From Aquitalea aquatica (GTDB lineage Bacteria > Pseudomonadota > Gammaproteobacteria > Burkholderiales > Chromobacteriaceae), in the NCBI RefSeq assembly GCF_013911085.1, contig NZ_JACERN010000031.1, positions 1-64,000 of the forward strand: a stretch of 64,000 nucleotides of DNA, in the 5' to 3' direction. Below, one piece after another: positions 33,465 through 41,733 of the stretch. The notes under the pieces were generated by a model. That model was not told the origin of the DNA and made no database searches. It saw only the letters and a program-made list of their open reading frames with translations. The first letter of the stretch is position 1; each line of letters begins with the position of its first letter. The translations under genes were made by a program, and so were the position numbers.

Positions 33465-34448
33465 ATGGCTGAACGCTACGCACAGGCCATTCGTCTGGCC
33501 TCTACCCTGAAGTTGTCTCGTGATGAATGGCTGCGCATTCGTCAGTTGGGCATTGGTTCGTCTGATGCTGCCCCGGCGATTGGGCTGTCGCCGTACAAGT
33601 GCCCCTTGTCCTTGTGGCTGGAGAAGACCGGTCGCAAGGAGCTGGAAGATCTGTCGGAGAAGGAAGCGGTGATCTGGGGCACGATTCTGGAACCCATCCT
33701 GGCCCGGGTGTATGCCGAGCGTACCGGTCGCAAGGTACGGCGCGTGAATGCGGTACTGCAGCATCCGACACATCGTTTCATGCTGGCCAATCTGGATCGG
33801 GAAGTCCGTTGCCCGGAAGAAGGCTGGGGCATCCTGGAAATCAAGACGGCCAGCTATCACTCGGCACCGCAGTGGGAAGAAGGGATTCCGGTTGCCTATC
33901 AGTGCCAGGTGCTGCATCAACTCGCTGTAACAGGACACGATTGGGCCGACGTCGCCGTACTGATCGGTGGTCAGGATTTCCGTATCTATAGAGTCAATCG
34001 CGACGAAGACAAGATCGCCGATCTGATCGCGAGAGAGACGGTGTTCTGGCAGCACGTCTTGATGGATACCCAGCCCGCTCCGGATGGTTCGGATGATGCA
34101 GGGGCTGCCTTGTCCTGGCTGTTCCCCCGTGACGATAGCCAAACCATCGATCTGTCGGAATCGATTGAAGGAAACCGGTTGTTCTCTGCCTTGTTGGCTG
34201 AGCGGCAGCGCAAGGAGGATGCCGAGGCCAAGGAAGCAGCAATCCGTCAGCAGATCCAGAACGTGCTGGGTCATGCCTCTGCCGCTGTATTCCAGTCGGG
34301 CCGTATCACCTGGAAGCGCTCAAAGGACCGCGTTTCCCCTGATGTCGAACGGCTGTCGCAAGACCATCCCACCCTGCTCGCCCAGTACAGCAAGTCCATT
34401 GCCGGTTCCCGGCGCTTTGTCATTCAGACGGAAAGGAAATCAGCATGA
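33465..34448 (+). CDS. YqaJ-family viral-type recombinase/exonuclease
   Basis: 327-residue PD-(D/E)XK nuclease of the YqaJ family (lambda-exonuclease fold). Visible motifs: LGIGSSDAAPAIGLSPYKCP (the GxSD/A start of the domain), WGTILEPILARVYAERTG (motif I Glu), FMLANLDREV (Asp) and GILEIKTASYH (the ExK active site), then YQCQVLHQLAVTG. Partners in phages are RecT/Bet-type annealing proteins; none is present, but the next gene overlaps it by ATGA. AAGGAG precedes the ATG. Confidence 0.9.
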   Translation: MAERYAQAIRLASTLKLSRDEWLRIRQLGIGSSDAAPAIGLSPYKCPLSLWLEKTGRKELEDLSEKEAVIWGTILEPILARVYAERTGRKVRRVNAVLQHPTHRFMLANLDREVRCPEEGWGILEIKTASYHSAPQWEEGIPVAYQCQVLHQLAVTGHDWADVAVLIGGQDFRIYRVNRDEDKIADLIARETVFWQHVLMDTQPAPDGSDDAGAALSWLFPRDDSQTIDLSESIEGNRLFSALLAERQRKEDAEAKEAAIRQQIQNVLGHASAAVFQSGRITWKRSKDRVSPDVERLSQDHPTLLAQYSKSIAGSRRFVIQTERKSA

Positions 34449-35341
34449 TCAAGGGTCTCGCCATTACCCCGCCCGTGATCGGGCGCATCAGCATTGGCAA
34501 GCTGGTGCAGAAACAAGAACGGTGGCTGCCAGAGAAAGACGACAGCTTTTCACTCACTACCCAGGTACAGAGCCGCGATGGCTGGTTGCTGCACCCGTTG
34601 CACCAAGCCCTGTCGGAGCAGGCACAAAACGGCAAGATCCGCGCTATACCGATCCAGCTGCTGTTCAACGACAGCGAGCTGAACCTGCGGGCCGAATACA
34701 GTGCCTTCGACCGGAATAACGGTCGGCCCGTATGTGTCGGTAACGGAGAGACGGCACGTCGTGTCACGGCTCAGGGCATGGAAGATATCGGGTGTGCCGG
34801 ACCAGATCGTTGCCCACTAGCCAAGGAGCTGGGCTGCAAGCTGTACGGTCGGCTCAACGTCCAGGTGGAAGGTCAGCAGGATGAGCTGGGCAGCTTCATC
34901 TTCCGCACCACCGGCTACAATTCGGTCCGCACCCTGGCAGCACGGCTGAAGTATTACGAAGCAGCCAGTGGCGGCAATACCAAGCATCTGCCGCTGCTGT
35001 TACGTCTACGCGCCAAGAGCACCACCCAGTCGCACCGTACCCCGGTGTACTACGTGGATCTGACGCTACGCGATGGCCAGACGCTGGCCGAAGCGGTCAG
35101 TACGGCACGCAAGACAGCTGACGAGCAATTGGAAGCAGGCATCGATACCGCCGAGCTGGAGCAAGCCGCCCGGCTATTGCTGCAGAACGGTCAATTCGAG
35201 GATACCGAGGAGGAAGTACCGCAGCTGCTGGAGGAGTTTTATCCAGCGGTGGAAGGCAGCGGTGAACCGGAAGAGAAACCGAAGGCCACATCTCGCCCTA
35301 CCCGGCTCACCTCCAAGTTAGGTGCCGTCAGGACTGCCTAG
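34445..35341 (+). CDS. Gp3-like/hydrolase-or-metal-binding family protein
   Basis: 298 residues, start overlapping the YqaJ stop (ATGA). It matches the pattern of proteins labelled hydrolase or metal-binding protein, or Gp3-like recombination directionality factors. Features include AEYSAFDRNNGRPVCVGNG, a GCAGPDRCPLAKELGCKLYG Cys cluster (possible metal site) and FIFRTTGYNSVRTLAARLKY. The C-terminus is Glu-rich and disordered. In ICEs this gene usually follows yqaJ, so it may be the single-strand-binding or annealing partner of that nuclease (inference). Confidence 0.75.
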   Translation: MIKGLAITPPVIGRISIGKLVQKQERWLPEKDDSFSLTTQVQSRDGWLLHPLHQALSEQAQNGKIRAIPIQLLFNDSELNLRAEYSAFDRNNGRPVCVGNGETARRVTAQGMEDIGCAGPDRCPLAKELGCKLYGRLNVQVEGQQDELGSFIFRTTGYNSVRTLAARLKYYEAASGGNTKHLPLLLRLRAKSTTQSHRTPVYYVDLTLRDGQTLAEAVSTARKTADEQLEAGIDTAELEQAARLLLQNGQFEDTEEEVPQLLEEFYPAVEGSGEPEEKPKATSRPTRLTSKLGAVRTA

Positions 35342-35364
35342 TCAAACCGATCGTCCACACTCAA

Positions 35365-35694
35365 TCAGCGCAGCCTGCTGCGCTTGATCTCTTTTGGCTT
35401 CGCCGCATTCTTGCGCCGCTCACCATCTGGTGCCTGCGGTATCTCCGTAAATGTCACAAAGAATTCGGCCAGGCTGATTCCCATCGCATGGCAAATATCC
35501 GCCAGCGTTTCCATCGAAGGATTGGCGGCACCACGCTCAATGGCAGAGATATAGGTCCTATCCACCTGGGCTTCAAATGCCAGGGTTTCCTGCGACTTAT
35601 CAGCCGCATGACGGCATTCCTTCAGGCGTTTGCCTAAAGCGACAGCCATCGGAGAGGGAGCTGCTGCAGCTGTGCTTTTGTGTGCATCGGTCAT
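35365..35694 (-). CDS. XRE-family regulator
   Basis: 109-residue HTH protein (from ATG 35694; an upstream ATG at 35742 is less likely because it nearly touches the operator). The HTH_3 core reads ALGKRLKECRHAADKSQETL, then DRTYISAIERGAANPSMETL, then ICHAMGISLAEFF, typical of cI/XRE repressors of mobile elements. The C-terminus is basic. It faces the lipoprotein gene with a perfect inverted repeat between them at 35748-35773, the probable operator for both. Confidence 0.88.
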   Translation of the reverse strand: MTDAHKSTAAAAPSPMAVALGKRLKECRHAADKSQETLAFEAQVDRTYISAIERGAANPSMETLADICHAMGISLAEFFVTFTEIPQAPDGERRKNAAKPKEIKRSRLR

Positions 35695-35747
35695 GCAGCA
35701 CAGGATGCCGAGTTGACGATGGATTAACGACGCTCTAAACACATCAT

Positions 35748-35773
35748 CAATTGTTGTGTATATTCAACAATTG
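35748..35773. promoter_or_regulatory. Perfect 9-bp inverted-repeat operator
   Basis: CAATTGTTG, 8-bp AT spacer, CAACAATTG, between the divergent XRE and lipoprotein genes. Symmetry and position fit a dimeric XRE repressor that controls itself and the lipoprotein gene. Confidence 0.75.
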
Positions 35774-35835
35774 ATTTGAATATCACCACACCACCAATCA
35801 TCAATCCATTTCAAATTCCTCAAGGAGTTTTTGAT

Positions 35836-36339
35836 ATGCCTACCACTAAACATACCCTTTGCCTTGGTGCCGTACTTGGCAGCCTGTTACTACTGACCGG
35901 CTGCTCTGGATCCAGCTCGCCTTCATCTTCCGAAGCCAAGCAGGCCATCCAGAAGTCGCTGGGTGACTGCAGCATTGCCACCATCAGTAGCTTCGACAAG
36001 GTCAACGGTATTGCCGATGGCGATAACCGTTACACGCTCCAGGTGAAGTACGCACTGGAATTTGCACCATTGCCAGAGAATGCCAAGCTGCTGGATGACA
36101 TGAATTCCCGTCTGGCCAGCCAGACCGACTGGATGCCATGGCAGCGCGACGACTATGTGATCAAGGTCCGTGCCGCCATCATGGCCAACCTGCACCGTAC
36201 CTGTCCGAACATGCCGCGTAATGTCTACGGCGATTATGCTCAAGCCAATATCGCGTCCTACGCCAGCACCATCCATATCGATTACACCTACAACAATATG
36301 CGCATGGTCAGATCCGACAACGGTTGGATTGGTCTCTGA
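35836..36339 (+). CDS. Small lipoprotein
   Basis: 167-residue predicted lipoprotein: basic N-terminus, hydrophobic stretch and lipobox LLTGC near residue 22, followed by a Ser-rich linker. The mature part has conserved-looking Cys pairs (DCSI, RTCP) and no family I can name. CAAGGAG lies ten bases before ATG 35836. Probably under the XRE operator just upstream. Confidence 0.75.
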   Translation: MPTTKHTLCLGAVLGSLLLLTGCSGSSSPSSSEAKQAIQKSLGDCSIATISSFDKVNGIADGDNRYTLQVKYALEFAPLPENAKLLDDMNSRLASQTDWMPWQRDDYVIKVRAAIMANLHRTCPNMPRNVYGDYAQANIASYASTIHIDYTYNNMRMVRSDNGWIGL

Positions 36340-36358
36340 GCAAGAGAAGGACAACATC

Positions 36359-36547
36359 ATGCTCAACAGCTTGCTTCCCCCGCGACGTCATCCCATGCAG
36401 CTGCCCTTGCTGATGGTGGTCAGTGTGCTGCTACTCAAGCACGCCTCGGCCGACCGTATCGGTTCGCTCAGCCTGTTACTGCTTGGCATTGCGCTTGGCG
36501 ACAGCCTGCACCGGCAAGACCCAGCACAACCCAGACCAGATCGCTAA
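36359..36547 (+). CDS. Small membrane protein
   Basis: 62-residue protein, start ATG 36359 with GAGAAGG nine bases upstream. One or two hydrophobic segments (LPLLMVVSVLLLKH and GSLSLLLLGIAL). Not recognised. It lies 19 bp after the lipoprotein gene and 79 bp before the next, in the same direction. Confidence 0.6.
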   Translation: MLNSLLPPRRHPMQLPLLMVVSVLLLKHASADRIGSLSLLLLGIALGDSLHRQDPAQPRPDR

Positions 36548-36626
36548 GTCCGACAGCACAGTCATCCGATACAACCCGGCAGTGGTTCTCCGAACCTGCC
36601 GGTCTTTATCTATAGAAAGGCAAGAC

Positions 36627-37061
36627 ATGAAATCTCTCTCCCTCGCGCTCATCGCCATCGCACTCAGCACTTCGGCTTTGGCCGCTCAGCCCGGCCAATG
36701 GAACAAATCTGTGGCCCTGGATGGCCAGACCATGCATTACGGCGTCACTGACGACAAAGGCAATTCGCTCGATATCCAATGCGGTAAAGAGCCTGCCACC
36801 ATGCATATCAGCCTGAACCAGCGTTACTACGGCCCGGGCTACCCGCAGGACTTCAGCATGCAGGTTGGCAGCAAAAAGCTGTTTCCCTCTGATGCAGGCA
36901 GCAATGCTGGTGGTGACAACTTCCGTGCTGCCTGGGATGCGTTACGCGCAGGCAAGAAAGTGATCGTTCATGCAGGTAAGGCCAGCATGGTGGTTCCTGT
37001 TGCAGGTGCGGCCACAGTCCTGCCTGCCAATCCTTCTAAGGCGCAGTGCGAAAGCTGGTAA
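36627..37061 (+). CDS. Small exported protein
   Basis: 144 residues with a clear signal peptide (MKSLSLALIAIALSTSALAA) and a compact mature domain with two Cys (IQCGKE and QCESW), possibly a disulfide. Not recognised. GAAAGG is eight bases before ATG 36627. Followed by a terminator. Confidence 0.7.
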   Translation: MKSLSLALIAIALSTSALAAQPGQWNKSVALDGQTMHYGVTDDKGNSLDIQCGKEPATMHISLNQRYYGPGYPQDFSMQVGSKKLFPSDAGSNAGGDNFRAAWDALRAGKKVIVHAGKASMVVPVAGAATVLPANPSKAQCESW

Positions 37062-37090
37062 GCCTGCAACGGCATTCTCTTCCCAAACAG

Positions 37091-37120
37091 ATCGCCATCT
37101 CTCCTGAGGTGGCGATTTTT
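37091..37120 (+). terminator. Rho-independent terminator
   Basis: ATCGCCA / TGGCGAT stem with a 12-nt loop and TTTT tail, 30 bp after the exported protein gene. Confidence 0.75.
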
Positions 37121-37148
37121 ATTTCATCGAACGAAAGTGAGGCCTGAC

Positions 37149-38030
37149 ATGCGCACGCCCGCCAACCCACCCGAATCCACCCCACCACTACAAAGCTGCC
37201 TGAGCCAATGGCTGGACAAGCAAACTCGTCACTTGTCTGCCGATTACCGCCAGTACCTGCAAGATGAACTGCAGACGATCGTTAGCTACCAGGCCACCAT
37301 CGGCGTGATGGGCAAGAGTGGTACCGGTAAGTCTTCCCTATGCAATGCGCTGTTCGGTCAGGAGGAGAGTGCAGTCAGTGACGTGACCGGTGGTACCCGC
37401 TCCCCACAAGAGATCACCTTGGCCTATCAGTCGGGACGAGGCATCTCGCTGATCGACATGCCTGGTGTGGGAGAAAGCATGGAGCGCCATGAGGAATACC
37501 GCGAGCAGTACAAGGCGCTGCTGCCAGAACTGGATCTGATTCTGTGGCTGATTAAAGCCGATGACCGTGCCCTCAGTCTGGACCAGCTGTGTTACCAGGA
37601 GCTGCTGCAGCCCCACCTGGCGAAGCATCCCATCCCGGTACTGTTTGTCATCAGCCAGGCCGACAAGATCGAACCCTGCCGGGAGTGGGATGAACAACAG
37701 CATCGTCCCGGTCCATTACAGCAAGAGAATCTTGCTTTGAAGCAACGGGTAATCGCAGAGTCCTTCAACATCCCGAACAGCCACATCTGCGTGGTTGCCG
37801 CTGCAGAAAACTACGGCTTACCAGAACTAGTGGAGAACATCGTGCGAGTGTTACCGCATGAGAGAACGTGGGGGGTGGTACGGGAAACCAAGCCGGAACA
37901 GATCTCCAACACCACCTGGCAGCTATGCCTGGCTTGCCTGTGGCAGCTACTGCGTAGCCGCATGGGTGACTTGGCCCGCAAGGGCAAGGACGTGATGGCC
38001 AACAAGCTCAGCACCCTGTGGGGACGCTGA
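37149..38030 (+). CDS. Era/YeeP-like GTPase
   Basis: 293-residue GTPase of the MMR_HSR1/50S ribosome-binding GTPase group, close to YeeP-type proteins of CP4-like prophages. G1 is GKSGTGKSS (about 55-63), G3 is DMPG (103-106) and G4 is SQADK; the G2 Thr lies in VTGGTRSP. C-terminal helices end with a basic tail. ATG 37149 has GTGAGG six bases upstream. The role in mobile elements is not known; some homologues lie in anti-phage or stress loci. Confidence 0.87.
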   Translation: MRTPANPPESTPPLQSCLSQWLDKQTRHLSADYRQYLQDELQTIVSYQATIGVMGKSGTGKSSLCNALFGQEESAVSDVTGGTRSPQEITLAYQSGRGISLIDMPGVGESMERHEEYREQYKALLPELDLILWLIKADDRALSLDQLCYQELLQPHLAKHPIPVLFVISQADKIEPCREWDEQQHRPGPLQQENLALKQRVIAESFNIPNSHICVVAAAENYGLPELVENIVRVLPHERTWGVVRETKPEQISNTTWQLCLACLWQLLRSRMGDLARKGKDVMANKLSTLWGR

Positions 38031-38041
38031 GCTGGCGACAT

Positions 38042-38072
38042 AAACACTCCCCAGTCGGAGAGTGTTTTTTTT
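38042..38072 (+). terminator. Rho-independent terminator
   Basis: AAACACTC / GAGTGTTT stem with a 10-nt loop and a long T-run, directly after the GTPase gene; marks the end of the ICE-like module. Confidence 0.93.
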
Positions 38073-38100
38073 TTGCGATTGTGATGGGGGGAGACCGAGT

Positions 38101-38160
38101 TTCGGCCTAAGCGGACAATGGTAAACATGGGTAAGAATGTCCGCTCATGATTTCACAACA
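38101..38160 (+). repeat. Dispersed intergenic repeat (forward)
   Basis: TTCGGCCTAAGCGGACAATG followed by a diverged stretch that shares GTAAGAATGTCC with the 1526 copy. It ends about 15 bp before the IS5-family insertion. Confidence 0.55.
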
Positions 38161-38176
38161 GCCATGACGTGCCTAG

Positions 38177-39344
38177 GGACGGTCTGAATAAGCCTACATT
38201 CTGCTGAGCCAGAGCACATCCAGGCGATGTGCCAACCGATCAGTAAACCAATTTAGGTAGTGCCAGGAAAGAATGAGTATCCAAAAAGCGATGGAAACCG
38301 GGCCTTTGTCCTTACATTTCAGCCAAGCAGCGTCTTTCTGGCCTGCCAGATATTGGATAGCGCGAACAGCATGTACAGCTGCGCGGTGTTTTTGACCAGG
38401 CCTTTGTATCTGGTTTTACTAAAGCCAAACTGCTGCTTGATTACCCGGAACGGATGCTCAACCTTGGCCCGGATCTTGGCTTTCACCTTTTCAACCCTCT
38501 CGGCCCAGCTATCATCCTCACTATCGGTCAGTACTTTGCGCTTTCCCGGACGCATGGCGATCCACCAGTTCACCTTGCGGTTTTCATGTTCTTTACGTTT
38601 TTGCACGCCGATATAACCGGCATCGGTAAAGACGTCTGTTTCGCTGCCATGTAATAGGTGATCGACTTCAGTCACGTCAGCGGTATTGGCTGGGGTGGTG
38701 TGCAGGTGATGAACCAGACCTGACTGTGCATCCACGCCAATATGGGCTTTCATGCCGAAATACCACTGCTTGCCCTTCTTGGTCTGGTGCATATCCGGGT
38801 CTCGCTCGCCCTTGGCATTTTTGGTGGAGCTGGGTGCATTGATCAGCGTGGCATCGACGATGGTGCCTTGCTTAAGCGTCAGCCCTTTGGCGGCGAGATG
38901 CTGGTTGATGGTGTGAAACAGGGTTTCAGTGAGCGTGTGTTTTTCCAGCAGATGCCGGAAATTAAGCAGGGTGGTTTCGTCTGGCACCGCTTCGATATTG
39001 ATCTGTGCGAAATGCCGCATGGAGGCGATTTCGTACAGGCTCTCTTCCATGGATGGGTCAGACAGGGCGTACCACTGCTGCAGGCAATAAATACGCAGCA
39101 TGCTGGATAAGGGATAGGGTCGACGGCCATTGCCGGGTTTGGGATAGAAGGGTGCGATGGCGGCTTCGAGCGTGTCCCACGGCATGACCTTGTCCATTTC
39201 TACCAAGAAGATTTCGCGACGGGTCTGTTTTTTCTTGGTGGACTGTTCGAGATCGGTGAAGCTCAGTTGCTTGCGCATCGCCATTCCTTGGTGCGGGGGG
39301 GTGATGGATTTTAACGGGAAGGTCGGGACTTGTTCAGACCTTCC
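38177..39344 (-). mobile_element. Complete IS5-family insertion sequence
   Basis: 1168 bp. Terminal inverted repeats read inward GGACGGTCTGAATAAGCC (left) and GGAAGGTCTGAACAAGTC (right). The element is flanked on both sides by CTAG (38173-38176 and 39345-39348), a 4-bp target duplication normal for IS5. Intact ends, duplication and open transposase indicate a recent insertion. Confidence 0.92.
38319..39284 (-). CDS. IS5-family transposase
   Basis: 321-residue DDE transposase, intact. N-terminal IS5 domain (RREIFLVEMDKVMPW, RPYPLSSMLRIYCLQQWY), then the catalytic region with GTIVDATLINAPSSTKN (first Asp), VFTDAGYIGVQKRKEH (second Asp, DAGY) and KAKIRAKVEHPFRVIKQQFG (Glu in the conserved RxKVEHPFRVIK). 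It resembles the IS1031/IS5-type group. Fills most of the element. Confidence 0.95.
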   Translation of the reverse strand: MAMRKQLSFTDLEQSTKKKQTRREIFLVEMDKVMPWDTLEAAIAPFYPKPGNGRRPYPLSSMLRIYCLQQWYALSDPSMEESLYEIASMRHFAQINIEAVPDETTLLNFRHLLEKHTLTETLFHTINQHLAAKGLTLKQGTIVDATLINAPSSTKNAKGERDPDMHQTKKGKQWYFGMKAHIGVDAQSGLVHHLHTTPANTADVTEVDHLLHGSETDVFTDAGYIGVQKRKEHENRKVNWWIAMRPGKRKVLTDSEDDSWAERVEKVKAKIRAKVEHPFRVIKQQFGFSKTRYKGLVKNTAQLYMLFALSNIWQARKTLLG

Positions 39345-39368
39345 CTAGCAAATGAGGGGCGATTCAGT

Positions 39369-39611
39369 TCATGACTGATGCTCCTCATCGTGATGATGCT
39401 CATGTTCGACAGGCTCATTCTTGGGTGAGCCATGGTGATGCCCGTGGTGCATGAAGAGATGCATCAGCGGACAAATAGCCAGTAGCAAGTAAGGCAAGAT
39501 GCCGAGTACGTGGGTCCGGTGTTCTGTAAACAGGAAAAATCCAGCAATGGCGACAAAAGCCCAAAATACCCATCTAAATTTTGAGGGAACAAAACCATGA
39601 TGCGCGTCCAT
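39369..39611 (-). CDS. DUF2933-type small membrane protein, His-rich
   Basis: 80 residues starting at ATG 39611 (AGGGAG nine bases upstream). Two hydrophobic segments (FRWVFWAFVAIAGFFLF and GILPYLLLAICPLMHLF) and a His-rich end (HHGHHHG, HEHHHDEEH). This is the DUF2933 pattern, a family that sits beside copper genes. Last gene of the copper run; separated from the oxidase gene by a long hairpin. Confidence 0.8.
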   Translation of the reverse strand: MDAHHGFVPSKFRWVFWAFVAIAGFFLFTEHRTHVLGILPYLLLAICPLMHLFMHHGHHHGSPKNEPVEHEHHHDEEHQS

Positions 39612-39636
39612 TTTATTTCTCCCTGAATTTCTGACA

Positions 39637-39668
39637 GTAAGCACAGCACCTAATGGTGCTGTGCTTAC
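39637..39668. other. 14-bp perfect intercistronic hairpin
   Basis: GTAAGCACAGCACC-TAAT-GGTGCTGTGCTTAC without a T-run, between the multicopper oxidase and DUF2933 genes. More likely an mRNA processing or stabilising element than a terminator. Confidence 0.7.
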
Positions 39669-39676
39669 CAAGGTAC

Positions 39677-41161
39677 TTACACCACTTCCAATTGGCCCAT
39701 CATTCCAACAGCCTCATGTTCAAGAATGTGGCAATGGAACATCCGGATGCCCGGCCAGTGCTGAACTGTCTTGATACGCACGGTTTCACCCGACTTCAGG
39801 TTGATGGTGTCGTGCCAGGCAAGATAGGATTCGGTCTTGACCACACCGTCCATTTCACGGGATTGCACTTGAAACTGCGTGCCATGCAGATGGAAGGGAT
39901 GATCCATGTCGGACTGGTTGACGATCTCCCATAGCTCGACCTCGTCGACTCGGCTGGTCAAGTCAATACGATGCATGTCGTACTCCTTGCCGTTCACCAG
40001 GAACTGCATGCCATGCTGACCATTGGTCATGGTCATCTTTTCGGAGAAGACAACCCGCTTTTGGGCGACAGGGCGTCCCAGATCCTTGATCGTGGCGAGT
40101 CTGGCCGGCAATGACACAACCTGGCCTGTCGCAACCCGTGAAAAGTCGACAGTCAGAATGTCCAGCGGCTTATCAGGAGCGACATCACCCATTTTCCCAC
40201 GCGCATACACCGCAGCAATCAGCTTGCCCTGATCACGCCGCTTGCCGGCATCAACAATCAATTCGATACGCTGGCCCGGTGCCAACACATGCTCGGTCAA
40301 ACCGGTGATGGGGTGTTCCAGCAAACCACCATCTGTTCCAATCAGGGCCAGCTGTGAGCCAGGCAACTGCAGGCGCAGATAGCGCGCACTGTTGGCATTC
40401 CAGATTCGCCAGCGCTCACGCCCTCCCGCATCGAAATGGACGGTCGGTTTGTTCTGTGCATTGGTCAGGACAAACTGTCCTTCGCGCCCGTTCATCCAGT
40501 CATCGCTGTTATTTGGCGCAATTTGACCCATGTGATCCAGCTTCAGATCAGACAGAATCAGCAAACGCTCAGGTACCCCGGCAAGCGGATCCTGCTTGGC
40601 CCGGACGATAAACCCACCAGCAAGGCCACGAGAGGCCTGTTCTGCCGTGAATTCATGCGGATGAGGGTGATACCAGTAAGTCCCGGCACTGCCTTCCGGC
40701 AAGGTAAAACGGTAAGTAATCTTCTGGCCGGGGGCGATGGCCTGCTGTGGATTACCATCCTGACTCGGCGGTACCGGCAGTCCATGCCAGTGAATAGAGG
40801 TCGGTTGACTCAGCTGGTTGTGCAGCGTGATTTCAACCGTATCTCCTTCCATGACATCAATCAGTGGCCCGGGCAAGCTGCCGTTATAGGTCCAGAATTC
40901 GGTAGGTCCGTCTTTCAGCAGTGGGACGCGTACCGCTTTTGCCGTCAGCGTGGCCTTGAACAAGCGGGGCTGGCTGCTTTCATTGGCGAGCATGGACATG
41001 CCGCCCTGATCCGTACCAGAAGCCAGTAATGCAGGATCCAGCAAGGGCATGGGGCTGCCATCAGCCAGCATGGTATGTGACATGGAGGCGGCGAGGGACT
41101 TCAGGCTGAAGCCCCCCACGCCGGCCAGCAACATGCCGCTCAAGAATGAACGTCTGTGCAT
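39677..41161 (-). CDS. Multicopper oxidase (CopA/CueO-like)
   Basis: 494-residue periplasmic multicopper oxidase, exported folded by the Tat system (RRSFLSGMLLAG). All four copper-binding blocks are present: SIHWHGLP (about 122-129), TYWYHPHPHE (about 160-169), DHPFHLHGTQF (about 425) and the C-terminal FHCHILEHEAVGMMG with the type 1 Cys, His and Met. Met-rich inserts are few (MSHTMLADGSPMP, MSMLAN near the N-terminus). The family oxidises Cu(I) to Cu(II) and protects the periplasm. Part of the minus-strand copper cluster. Confidence 0.94.
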   Translation of the reverse strand: MHRRSFLSGMLLAGVGGFSLKSLAASMSHTMLADGSPMPLLDPALLASGTDQGGMSMLANESSQPRLFKATLTAKAVRVPLLKDGPTEFWTYNGSLPGPLIDVMEGDTVEITLHNQLSQPTSIHWHGLPVPPSQDGNPQQAIAPGQKITYRFTLPEGSAGTYWYHPHPHEFTAEQASRGLAGGFIVRAKQDPLAGVPERLLILSDLKLDHMGQIAPNNSDDWMNGREGQFVLTNAQNKPTVHFDAGGRERWRIWNANSARYLRLQLPGSQLALIGTDGGLLEHPITGLTEHVLAPGQRIELIVDAGKRRDQGKLIAAVYARGKMGDVAPDKPLDILTVDFSRVATGQVVSLPARLATIKDLGRPVAQKRVVFSEKMTMTNGQHGMQFLVNGKEYDMHRIDLTSRVDEVELWEIVNQSDMDHPFHLHGTQFQVQSREMDGVVKTESYLAWHDTINLKSGETVRIKTVQHWPGIRMFHCHILEHEAVGMMGQLEVV

Positions 41162-41175
41162 GATTAGCCTCGCCT

Positions 41176-41640
41176 TTATTGCGCCATCGGCATTTTCATC
41201 ATTGACGACTGCTGATCCATCATCTGCATCATCATGTCCATCATGCGCATATCACCCTGCATCATGGATTTCATCGGCATGTCATCACCCTGCTTCATCC
41301 CCTTCTTCATGCCCATATTGGACATGCCGCCCTGACAGTGGGCCATGTGCATTTGCTTCATCATGCCCATGCTGTCCTTCATTACGGCCATCCCTTCCTG
41401 CATGGCGGCTTGCCGTTCTTCAGGCGTTTTGGCAGCCGTCATTTTGGCGTGTACTACATTCATTTTTTCCATCTGGGCCTCCATCTCCTTACTTGATGCC
41501 ATCTGTTTGGCAGAGGGCTTGGCAGCTTTCTTGGTGACGACGGCGGCGGAAGCATCCTGGTGATGGGCTTCATTTGCCTGTGCAGTAAAGGTAGTGGCGG
41601 CAATAGCCAGGGCGATGACGGTTTTCCATTGGGTTTTCAT
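41176..41640 (-). CDS. Met/His-rich periplasmic copper-binding protein
   Basis: 154 residues. Signal peptide (MKTQWKTVIALAIAATTF, cut near AQA-NE). The C-terminal 70 residues have dozens of Met in MxxM/MM patterns (MKDSMGMMKQMHMAHCQ, MRMMDMMMQMMDQQ), plus Cys and His, a Cu(I) sponge composition. A helical charged middle precedes it. Fifteen bp upstream of the oxidase gene in transcription order, so they are co-expressed. Confidence 0.82.
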   Translation of the reverse strand: MKTQWKTVIALAIAATTFTAQANEAHHQDASAAVVTKKAAKPSAKQMASSKEMEAQMEKMNVVHAKMTAAKTPEERQAAMQEGMAVMKDSMGMMKQMHMAHCQGGMSNMGMKKGMKQGDDMPMKSMMQGDMRMMDMMMQMMDQQSSMMKMPMAQ

Positions 41641-41733
41641 GATTCGACTCCGTATAGACGTGACAAAGGATTGCCCTGCCACAATGGCAGGAACGTGGGG
41701 TATGGGGATGGCTGTACCATCCCGCATGGGGGG

